39,953 nt of DNA from Spirogloea muscicola. Lineage: Eukaryota > Streptophyta > Zygnematophyceae > Spirogloeales > Spirogloeaceae. The translations under genes were made by a program, and so were the position numbers. The DNA lies in assembly GCA_009602725.1 (NCBI GenBank), contig WELB01000310.1, positions 1-39,953 on the forward strand, written 5' to 3'. Positions within the stretch are counted from its first letter, which is position 1. Each line of letters starts with the position of its first letter. The notes below the pieces were generated by a model, which saw only the letters and a list, made by a program, of their open reading frames with translations, ran no database searches and was not told where the DNA came from. Shown here piece by piece: positions 9,001 through 17,513 of this stretch.

Positions 9001-9445
9001 ATACTGCAATACAGGGCATCGCAAGGCTGGTGCACCAGCGAGCGAGCAAGCAAGGCAGCGGGCTAGTCCACACCTCCAAACAGCAGGCAGGCAGACAGCT
9101 GCCGATATGACCAAGACCGATGTACACGATCAATGCTGGCTACACGACTAACCTTTACCACACAAAGGCTGCAGGCTCAAGCCCTACCTCAAGTAGGTGA
9201 AATACAGCAGGTGGTTCTCCTCAAAGGATAGTCCGGCAAGGATTGGACTGATCGCGGCTGGCTCAGTGCGCAAAGATGGCGCAGCACCTGGCGCGTCCGC
9301 TGAGCAGCCTCCCGGACCAAAAGTCTGACAAGACACTTTAGCTCAATAGAAAAGTCAAGCCAGCACATCAAGAAGATCCTCGCAGCATCAGCAGCAGGTA
9401 CAACAAACTTACAAGCCCAATGGATGCAAGCCTCTGATAGCAGAT
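9001..9445. other. Stretch with no recognised feature
   Basis: Only short chance ORFs are present. No RNA gene, hairpin or homology to the other repeats in the window was recognised. Confidence 0.5.
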
Positions 9446-9615
9446 GTATAGAAGCTTGCCCTACACACGCAGTTAGGGGTGAGTCGTCCTTCTTGAGCTC
9501 GGCTGTAGAGGGTTAGGAGCCAACCCACTACACGGTGAGAAACTAGCGCAAAGGCGCAGCAGAAGACAGGCCATGTGGCGCCGCGGTCCGGCGGCGACTC
9601 ACCTCCTGGGCGCAA
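9446..9615 (+). repeat. Dispersed repeat, copy 2 (partner at 6155-6330)
   Basis: It has the same landmark order as 6155-6330: GCCCTACACACGCAG, GAGGGTTAGGAGCCAACCC, CACTACACGGTGAG, ACTAGCGCA, TGTGGCGCCGCGGTCCGGCG and TCACCTCCTGGGCGCA. Unlike copy 1 it is not next to transposase sequence. Bases 9616-9920 that follow are unassigned. Confidence 0.7.
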
Positions 9616-9929
9616 GCTGTCCCCGGTGTGCCTCGATGTCCCTCGGGGGCGCAGCCACGGACTCCTAGCGCTTCCCCAGTGCCACCCGCCCTCCTGGGGT
9701 GTGAGCGAGTCGCCCCATGGCCTGCCCTTACGGCGGGCCAAAGGTCCCCCCATGGCAGGTGGAACCTGGCGAGGCATATCAAAGGATGGGCGGGGCTCGC
9801 CCGCACCTGGACGGGCCACCTGTCCATCGAGCGGCTAGCTGCCATGTAACGCCACGAGCACCGTGTGGCATTGCCAAACGGCGGGATCGTTACAGGGCCG
9901 AAAAGCGCTGAAAGACATCACTAAGCAAT

Positions 9930-10290
9930 GCCCCTGTAGGATGATCACTCAGTAAGCTCTAGTTAGTAGCCGCAAGTCAGACGAAGAAGAAGTCAGAAAG
10001 TCTAGCCGCCGAGAACAAATTTCGCCTTGACGAAAGCCCAAGGCTGCAGCTAGAGCTAGAGCACGGCCCGCACGCAGATGCAAGGCGTGGGCAATAGACG
10101 CTGGAGATAGTGACGTGGCTCTCCCAATGGGGGCAAGGGCTGAGAGAAGCCAGCCCAAAGAGAATTGACAAAGGTTCGAAGGAGACAGTGACTCTTCCAG
10201 TGGAGGGCGATGGCTGTGAGTGGCCAGCCCAGAAGGATGACTTGATAAGTTCGATAGTAGTCTCCAAGACGTCAGCAAGAGGGGCTCAAT
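9930..10290 (-). repeat. 5'-truncated LINE copy and tail, minus orientation
   Basis: The box ATCACTCAGTAAGCTCTAG followed by AGTAGCCGCAAGTCAGACGA lies at about 9945-9985. Minus-strand translation near 10010-10100 gives IAHALHLRAGRALALAAALG and FRQGEICSRRLDF, the LINE C-terminal signature. Two tail motifs follow: GGGCTGAGAGAAGCCAGCCC (near 10138) and GGCTGTGAGTGGCCAGCCCA (near 10211). Confidence 0.7.
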
Positions 10291-10539
10291 AACCTCGAGC
10301 TGGAGGAAGACAGAAGGCTCACGGTGCGCATGAAATGAATGGTGGCCAGCCAATACATTGTTCAGGCAAAAGCTAGGGCTTTTCTGGCCCCTTCGAACTT
10401 TGCTCATTCGTGGCCAATCACAGCCATCGCTGGCCAAACACAGCCATGTACTGGAAGAGGCTTTGTTCCTAAAGTTAGTGCAAGAAGTGGGGCTACATAG
10501 ACAGAAGCCCTTGGTATGGTGGCTAGGGTTACAGTGTGA

Positions 10540-10640
10540 CGTTGGTCCCAGAAACTGCGGCTGCTGATATTGAAAGAGTGGCTGTTAGAGCCAGCCAGGT
10601 GCATGCAGTGGGTGTTCATAACGAGGACTACTGGACGAGC
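10540..10640 (+). repeat. Third dispersed repeat family (matches 32180-32240 and 32356-32420 on the other strand)
   Basis: The reverse complement contains CTGGCTGGCTCTAACAGCC, CACTCTTTCAATATCAGCAG and GCATGCACCTGGCTGGC. These correspond to GTACCTGGCTGGATTTGCAG and CTCTTTCAACATCAGCAGCC at 32374-32420, and to TCTGGCTGGCCTTTAACAGC at 32190. The region translates to short open stretches but no family was recognised. Confidence 0.65.
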
Positions 10641-11214
10641 CTGGACGGAACAGAATGCAACATCATTGGCACTACTGCCAGGAGCAGCTTATACCGTCCG
10701 GCACCTGAGGCAACGGCCATATAAGCTGGGTAATGTCGTGGAGCTTGCCCAAAAGTACATAAATACCATGGAAGCGTTAACACCACTGGTGTTGCTCAAA
10801 GACCTGGGAATGTGACAGACTGCATGAGACAAACTATCTCCCAAGATGCTATTCTCAGAGGCGTCCATTCCTTTCAATTTCATGCGCACCGCGCGCCTTC
10901 TCTCTCAGAGGCGTCCATTCATAGGGAGGTCTAGGAGACAAGTGCATGCATCATAATGGCTGCCAACACAACAATGACATAGCTGAAGGACACTCGTGAA
11001 CGGCATGAAAGGCATTTCCTATATTTTGGACTGCGTAGCGGAGTCGAGACAAGCGCAGAGACACATGCGATGGTGACAAGCGAAGGAGCAGCTCTTTCAA
11101 CGCGAGGTGGAGCAGACACCTCGGCCTGGGTCGTTGGCGGGCTGCAGCGGGCATCAAGTGCTGCTTGCCTTTGCCTCTGAGGGCAGCATTATCTGTGAGG
11201 TCACATTCCGGAAA

Positions 11215-11570
11215 TAGCTGGGATTGAATACAGCTCTTCCAAATTGACAGCAGTGGCTGTGAGAGGCCAGCCCAAAGGAATGGACAAGCTCTGAAAAAAG
11301 AAGAAGAAGAAGAAAAGTGCTTCCAGATTGACAGCAGTGGCTGTGAGAAGCCAGCCCAAAAAATGGACAAGGTCTGGAAAAAGAAAGAAAGGGCTCGCCC
11401 ATTGAGGATAGGGGCTGGACAAGCCAGCCCAAAAAAGAATGAAGAAAGAACGAGAAGGGGGCCAGAGGAAGCCAGAGGAAGCGCTAAGAAACCAAAGCAC
11501 ACAAAGAAAAAGCAGCTACAAATCACTCAGTAACCCCTGCTAAGCAGCCGCAAATCAGAGAGGCTAGGGT
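11215..11570 (-). repeat. LINE tail cluster, minus orientation
   Basis: Three hairpin units are present: GGCTGTGAGAGGCCAGCCC near 11255, GGCTGTGAGAAGCCAGCCC near 11338, and a perfect 7-bp stem GGGCTGG-ACAAG-CCAGCCC at 11412-11430. Each is followed by AAAA-rich sequence and GAATGGACAAG or AATGAAGAAAG. The box TCACTCAGTAACCCCTGC with TAAGCAGCCGCAAATCAGAG closes the cluster at about 11523-11560. Confidence 0.75.
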
Positions 11571-11826
11571 CCTGGAAGTGGGTTCCCTGGAAAATGGGCC
11601 GGATGGCGCAAAATGCAAAATACTAGATTGCAGCCATCCAATGTGAATTGCTTGCAGGCTGGGGCTCTCAGTGCCCACATGCTCCAGTTGTTCCAGTGGC
11701 CCGTGGGAACGTGAGCTCTAGCGAGGGAGGACCTTGCATGCACGAGTGGAGGGGAGGGGAGACGCAGAGGAAGAGGAGGAGAGTGGGGAAGAGAGGTAGA
11801 GCGAGATGGAAGAGGGCCGGGGGGGG

Positions 11827-11827
11827 N

Positions 11828-11859
<32 letters not shown>

Positions 11860-11878
11860 AGGGGGAGGGGGGGGGGGG
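11827..11878. repeat. (GA)n microsatellite and G-run with one undetermined base
   Basis: An N at 11827 is followed by a GA dinucleotide run (about 11828-11857), then a G-rich run ending in 11 or more G. It lies about 300 bases upstream of the OMA1-like start. The N may mark a contig join or slippage. Confidence 0.85.
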
Positions 11879-12165
11879 GACGAGGGACTTGAGGGAGGTG
11901 AGAGGGCGAGAGATGGAAACATGGGTTAAGTAGGAGAGAGGAAGACTTTTCCAGTAGAAAGTGGAAGCACGGCTTGGTAGGTAGCGGAGGCGGGCGCTCC
12001 CCGAGCTGTGGAGCTGCGAGCTGAGCCCGCAAGGTGATAGCGGAGCTGGACAAGTCACGTAGTAGTGCAGGGAGGAGTCGAGGCGGGCAGAGCATGCAGT
12101 GCTTAGGAGGGATGTAGCATCACCGCCGCAGCGTCGGTGGCGGCGGCGGCGGCGGCTGCGCCGCC

Positions 12166-14906
12166 ATGGCCGGCGAGTGGCGCCGCCAACTCCTGCGGGC
12201 GGCACGGGCACAGTGGACGGCGGCCGCTGGCAACACCGCCGGACCCACATCGCGGCGGCTCCTTGGCGATGCCGCCGGAACCGTGGCGGCGGCAGCCGGC
12301 GCTGCTGGCAGAGCCGCTGCTGATCCGGCGCCGACGACGACGAACGTGCAGCGCTCAATGTTGTGGGCACTCTTTGCGCGGCAGGGAGTGCTGCGACGCC
12401 CACCGCCGCTGTCGCGGGCGCTCAGTGACAGCGGCTACGTGGATCGCCGCGGCGTGGAGCACTTCAAGCGCCGCGGCGTGGAGGTGGGCGCCCTCCTCCT
12501 CCCACCTCCCTCCATCCTACTCCTCCCTCCCTCCTGTCTTCTAGCACCTCACTGTTGCTCGGCCTCTTCTACAGGCATGGCTCCCGAGCTCCGCAGCACA
12601 GGCCCAGTCAGGCGGCGGCGGCGGCGCCAGCAGCGGCCGCACCCGCACGGCGGCAGCCGTGCTCGTCGTCGTTGCCGGAGGCGTCGCCTACGTTGTCGCC
12701 ACGCACATGGAGGTCGTGCCCTACACCAAGCGGCGGCACGTCGTGCTCATCTCGCCGGAGACCGAGCGGCGGCTCGGCGAGAGCGAGTTCCAAAAGGCAG
12801 ACCCTCCTACTCCTCCCTCTTTGCTCATCTCTCGAGCTGTCTGCCGGCCACCTTGCCTCCCTCCCCCCTCCTTCCTCCACTGCCATTGTTCTCCTTGTCC
12901 TGTCCCTCTCTCTCTCCCTTCTCTCTCCCTCTGCTTGTTCTCCACCTTCTTGTCTGTCTCCTTCACCCTCTTCTTCCTGCTCGCTCTCTGTCCCCCTACC
13001 CTTATCCCTCACCTACCTCTCTCTCTAACTCCCTCCCTCCCTCCCTCCCTCCCTGTCTTCCCCCCTCTCTCTCCCACCCACCCCTTGCGTTTACTTTCAA
13101 CTCCTTCCCCCTTTCCCTACCATACTCTATGTTTGCTCGTGATTGTGGCTGCCTTCTTACCGTGTCCCTCCTCATAACGCCTTGCTAGGCTGCGCCATCG
13201 CATCCGGGCGTGCAGATCAAGTCGCAGTTCAAGGACAACATACTGCCCGATCTTCATCCAGTGACCATCAAGGTGCGCCGTGTCGCCACTAAGATCATCC
13301 AGGCCGCCTACGCGGGGGTCGACGCGGACGACTGGGGCAAGGTGCGCAGCAGCGCCTCCTTACTAAGATTTCCTCCCTCCTCCTCCTCCCTCCCACCCCC
13401 TACCTCCTCTTCCCCTGCTGCTCCATTCTCCCTCTCTTGTGGTTTTCCTCCAACCATCGCCACATTGCCGGCTTGCGCCAGGTCCATGACCACGACCCAC
13501 GGCACATCTCGGCCGACGACATCTTCGGGCAGCGCGCCGAGGACAAGCACCGCGGCGCCGCATGGGGCCTCTTTGGCGACCACGCCGCGACAGCCGCCGA
13601 GGAGCACCGCAGAGGGCTCGCGCCGTCCGCCGCGGCTCTCAGCGGCGGCGGCGGGGACAAGGAGGCCGAGGCCGGCGCCGACGAGCACCTGGAGGAGGAC
13701 ACGTGGATCGAGCGGTCGCGCGCGGCGCGGGGCGGCGAGCGCCCGGCGACGCGCCACCTCGAGGGCCTCAAGTGGGAGGTGGTGGTCGTCGACAAGAACG
13801 TCATGAACGCCTTCTGCCTGCCCGGCGGCAAGATCTGCGTCTTCACTGGCCTCCTCAAACTCTTCCCCCACGAGGCCGAGATCGCGACCGTGCTCGGCCA
13901 CGAGGTACTGTGCCTCCCTCCCTCCTTCCTCCCTCTCTTTCCTCCGCTGTCTCATCTGGCTGTTCCTCTATGCTCCCCCCTCCTCCTTCCCTCCCCTCAC
14001 CTTACCGTCCTCATCCCCCCGCCACCTCTCTTCACGCTGTCCTCTGCAAAGGCTCCTCACTCTCCTACCTCCCGCCTCCAGCTTTGTCATCTTGCCCCCC
14101 CTCTCTCCTGTCCTCCGCTTACCCCCTCTCTCCAAGCCTCTCCTCTCTCCAACCTGCTCTTTTCCGAGTCTTGTTGCTCCTCTGCTTACGTCTCAGTCCG
14201 TCCTCCGCCTCCTTCGCTGTGCTATCCTTTCTCCTTAATTACATTCTTCTTTGTCAAGGCAAAGACTAGCGTCCATCAATGTCACAGGCGTCTCACAGTG
14301 GCTGCTGCCTGCTGCGGCACTCAGGTGGGCCACGTGGTGGCGCGGCACGTGGCGGAGCGGCTGACGACCAGCCTGTGGGTGACGGTCGTCAAGCTGCTGC
14401 TGGTGCAGGCGACGGGCATGCCCTTCCTCGCCTCCGACATCGGCGACCTCCTCCTCACCCTCCCTTTCTCCCGCAAGTCCGAGCCTCCTCCCTCCTCCCA
14501 GGCGCCGCGCCTGACTGAGCCTGGCAGCCAATCTCCCTCCACTTCACCTTCACCTCCCTCCTAAGGTTGCTTTGTGTTGTGGGCGACCTTCCTCTGCCCA
14601 CGTCTCACCTCGTGATGCGGCCGCCGCAGGATGGAGATGGAGGCGGACCGCATCGGCGTGCTGCTGATGGCGGCGGCGGGCTACGACCCGCGCGTCGCGC
14701 CGGGCCTCTACCTGCGCATGGACGCCGCGAGCCGCACGCCCGAGTTCGTGTCGTACCTGTCGACGCACCCGTCGGGGCGACGGCGCGCCGCCGCGCTCGC
14801 GCAGTCAGCGACCATGCGCGAGGCGCTGCGGATCTACGAGCAGGTCGTGGAGCGCCGGCGGCTCGGCCAAGGTGGCCAGCTGCAGCAATTCTTTGGCTTC
14901 CTGTGA
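12166..14906 (+). CDS. OMA1: OMA1-like M48 metalloendopeptidase, 6 exons, 505 residues
   Basis: OMA1 is a zinc protease of the mitochondrial inner membrane that acts in stress-activated quality control. Exons: 12166-12483, 12575-12796, 13216-13341, 13482-13904, 14325-14476, 14630-14906. Introns are GT-AG except intron 2, which appears to be GC-AG (an in-frame GT at 12839 would add 14 residues). Start ATG 12166 sits in GCCGCCATGG; the N-terminus is Arg/Ala-rich as in mitochondrial targeting sequences. A transmembrane stretch lies at residues 131-149 (TAAAVLVVVAGGVAYVVAT). The zinc motif HEVGH (362-366) is split by intron 4 after its Glu; the third ligand should be Glu417 of EMEAD. The conserved blocks NAFCLPGGK, LPFSRK, GYDPRVAP and YLSTHPSG are present. 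Residues about 235-315 form a charged Gly/Ala/Glu-rich insertion unlike the family. Family-level call is firm; mitochondrial location is inferred. Confidence 0.9.
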
Positions 14907-16080
14907 CGGCCACGCTCTCCTCCCCTCCCTCCTCCCTCCTCCATCCCCTGCCTCCATCCTCTTTCCACTCCCCTGATGTCCTTCTCGCCCTCTTCCCACC
15001 TCCGCTTGCTTGCTGCTCCATCTCCTCCCTCCTCTGAGAATTTCCTGTTGTCGTGAATGGCAACTCCCTGTGCCTGCTCACCATGACTGATGCCAGCAGC
15101 CTGGCTTGCCTGTCGGTTGAGCAATAAGTGCGCAACCCCACCATGCCTTGCATGCGCCTCCGCCAGTTCCGCCGCAGTAGACGACCAACTGCATTATGGC
15201 TAGGCAGTGGAGCAGGTCACTTGGAAGGCAGCTCTTAGCTCGCCCCCTGAAGCATGGCTGCTTTGGTCACCACACGCCCACAAAGTTTTCAGCTTGTGCA
15301 AGCCCATGCTAAGCCACTGCCACATTGAGCAAGCTTGACATCCTCGATGAAACGTTTCCAAGCGTTTCCCTTCCAAGTTGCTGCACTTTCTACCGCTCGT
15401 CACCTGCTTCTCTGGGCACAAGAGAATACGTCGAATGCCTCCATGAGCGGACCGCATGCATTTTCTGCTGCCATCAGCTCAGAAATTTACATAGCCATTA
15501 TGAGACAGAAACCTGGGCAGCCATTAGCAATGCGGAATCCATCAGCAAAGTCACTATCCAAATTTGATTGTGGTCTCCAGCTTGACCTCGCCCTGCGATG
15601 TGGGCTTGACGACTTGCCTTCCACTCTGTCAGTTACACATGTTCACATGATGACCGTCATTGCCAACTACTGCAGCGGCCTGTGCTCGTGTCAATGCTTG
15701 TTTCCTCGCTTATTTTTGCCTCCGCAGAAGGATGCTTGTTACTCTCGGCTTAACCCAAGAATAAATAGTGGCAGTTGGCAAACTAGACAATGCCCTTGTT
15801 TACTCACGGTGCTTCAAGAAGTTGCAGTGGGCATCCCCAATAAATGCTGCTATCTGAGAACCCCTCCACGTCCCCCTAATAATGAAATTGTTCTGCACAC
15901 TTCTCTTCTTCCTTCCAACCCTGACAATAACCCTGACAATAAGCGGATTCTCCAAACAAAAGATTGTGACGAGCTCTTGCCCATCCACGAGACTTGAGCA
16001 CCTGACTGGCATAGGAAGCCGCTTATTGACTGTCTACATCAACAGAAAGTCTACAATGAAAAGTCTGGCAAAGGACTGAC
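14907..16080. other. Downstream region of OMA1-like gene, no recognised gene
   Basis: The first 150 bases are CT-rich and probably 3' UTR. The rest holds only short ORFs without a recognisable family or matches to the other repeats here. Confidence 0.5.
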
Positions 16081-16427
16081 AATTGGAACGGATATTGAAG
16101 TACATACATCAAATGGCTTACAGTTGCTGTACTGCCTGAGAGTCCCTTAAGCAATGTCGCCCTCTCAGGTCGACCAGAGGGTGAACATTTCGGTGCGTGT
16201 GCGAGGAGCGGTGCTTGGTGTGCCACCCTCATGTGCCGCGCACAATCTGCACACAAAGACGTGCTTGCAACCTGTTGCGACTTGCTGCGTGAAGACCGTG
16301 AAAATACGAGGGCGTCCCAGTGAGAGTTATGGAGGACAACGCTCAGTCTGACCCCATGGGCTTCCGAAGACTTGGCGGTCCAGAGTACGGCAGCGCTGCC
16401 TCTGGCCGCCAGGAGGGTGGTGATCGG

Positions 16428-16575
16428 GAGGCAAGCTGTGACACCCGCTTGATGCACACGACAGTACGGGATGTGGAGTGTGTATTGGCGGAGGCTCTGA
16501 GTGGCCAAGTACAATGGCAAGCACATTGACAGATGTACATCGCCTGCTGCTAAGTTGACCCGCTCAGTAACCACG
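16428..16575 (-). repeat. Fourth dispersed repeat family, copy 1
   Basis: GTGGCCAAGTACAATGGCAA, GCACATTGACAGATGTACAT and GACCCGCTCAGTAACCACG correspond to 37898-37975 in the same orientation and, reverse-complemented, to 31805-31880. The CTCAGTAACC box links it to the LINE tails. Confidence 0.65.
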
Positions 16576-16599
16576 AGTCAGCACGCAGAGCACTGCTCG

Positions 16600-17060
16600 G
16601 CTGGGCGGAGACGGCGAGCTCATCCCGAGCCTTCCTTCCAAACTTGTTCATTTCTTCTGGGCTGGCCTCTCACACGATACGCCAGGCTCCTCTGTCATTC
16701 TTTGACCTTGGTCATTCTCTTTGTGGGCTGACTTTTCCACAATCCTCGGCCCCTTTGAGATAGGTGCTTCTGTTCACAAAGTAAGGCGATGGCATTGGCT
16801 TTCTCAGCCATCGCCTTACTTTGTAAAAGCCATCGCCTTACCTTGGAAGAAGTGAGCTCTGCCTTCGAGGGCGGGGGAGGTAAAAGCCAGCCCAGAGGAA
16901 ACGAACAAGGTCCGAAAGGGCCGAAAGGCGCCGAATGCACACAGCTACGCAAGAGACTACAGCAAATGGGAGCTTAGATTATGTCAATTCTTTTCGGGCT
17001 GGTTTTTCACAGCCCTTGCCTCCATTAGGAGAGCCACTTCTCCTACATTGGAAAGTGTTG
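16600..17060. repeat. LINE tail fragments in both orientations around an 18-bp inverted repeat
   Basis: Plus-oriented tail: TTCTTCTGGGCTGGCCTCTC near 16655 and TGTGGGCTGACTTTTCCAC near 16720. Minus-oriented tail: AAAAGCCAGCCCAGAGG and AACGAACAAGGTCCGAAAGG near 16881-16920. Plus-oriented tail again: TTTTCGGGCTGGTTTTTCAC and CCATTAGGAGAGCCACTTCT near 16990-17040. Confidence 0.65.
16776..16824. repeat. Perfect 18-bp inverted repeat, 13-base spacer
   Basis: ACAAAGTAAGGCGATGGC (16776-16793) is followed by 13 bases and its exact reverse complement (16807-16824). A partial third copy of the right arm, GCCATCGCCTTACC, follows at 16829-16842. Confidence 0.95.
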
Positions 17061-17513
17061 ATTCTTAGTTATCCGGAGTCAGCAGGAAGAGCTGTTTCCC
17101 TGAGGATCCCTGGAAACCTCGAAGTCCTGAGCCATGGAGGGTCGGGGGATGTAGTTGGGCACTGCCGAGGGCGGGAGCGCGCCGAGGGAGGCGCCTGGTA
17201 ACGCGACGGTCTGCAGGCGGTGAGGGGGGCCAAGGCGGGGAGGCAGCCGCGCCAAACAAGGGAGGCCACTGGTAAGCCATTGATGTGAACTGGGGGAGAG
17301 AGGCTCGCCGCCTCCGGCGAGGGCCCGTTCGAAATTGCGGGCAGGTTCAATGCACGAGGCGGGCGCCGCCCTCCCTCCCCGTCCGCTGATAATGGACTGA
17401 TGTGGGCCTCTCGCTTCGGCCGCGCTCCCTCCCTCCTCTCCCTCCTCGGGGGGGGTCGCCTGCAGGCGCGGCGGGACTGGCGGCGGACTTGGCGGCGCAT
17501 CCGGCGGCGGGTC

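Noticed and set aside
9543-9845. Overlapping ORFs on both strands at 9.5-9.8 kb
   Set aside because: They are GC-rich with no recognisable motif and partly lie inside the dispersed repeat at 9446-9615.
11564-12403. 279-codon minus-strand ORF upstream of OMA1-like
   Set aside because: It crosses the GA microsatellite and an N and is a Ser/Leu/Pro composition product; no domain is recognisable.
12608-13028. Long ORFs on both strands across OMA1-like exon 2 and intron 2
   Set aside because: They are Pro/Ser/Arg- or Glu/Arg-rich products of CT-rich intron sequence and shadow the real exon frame.
13025-13080. CCCT-rich tract as a possible CRISPR or satellite array
   Set aside because: It is a short simple repeat within intron 2; no spaced direct repeats of CRISPR type are present and the genome is eukaryotic.
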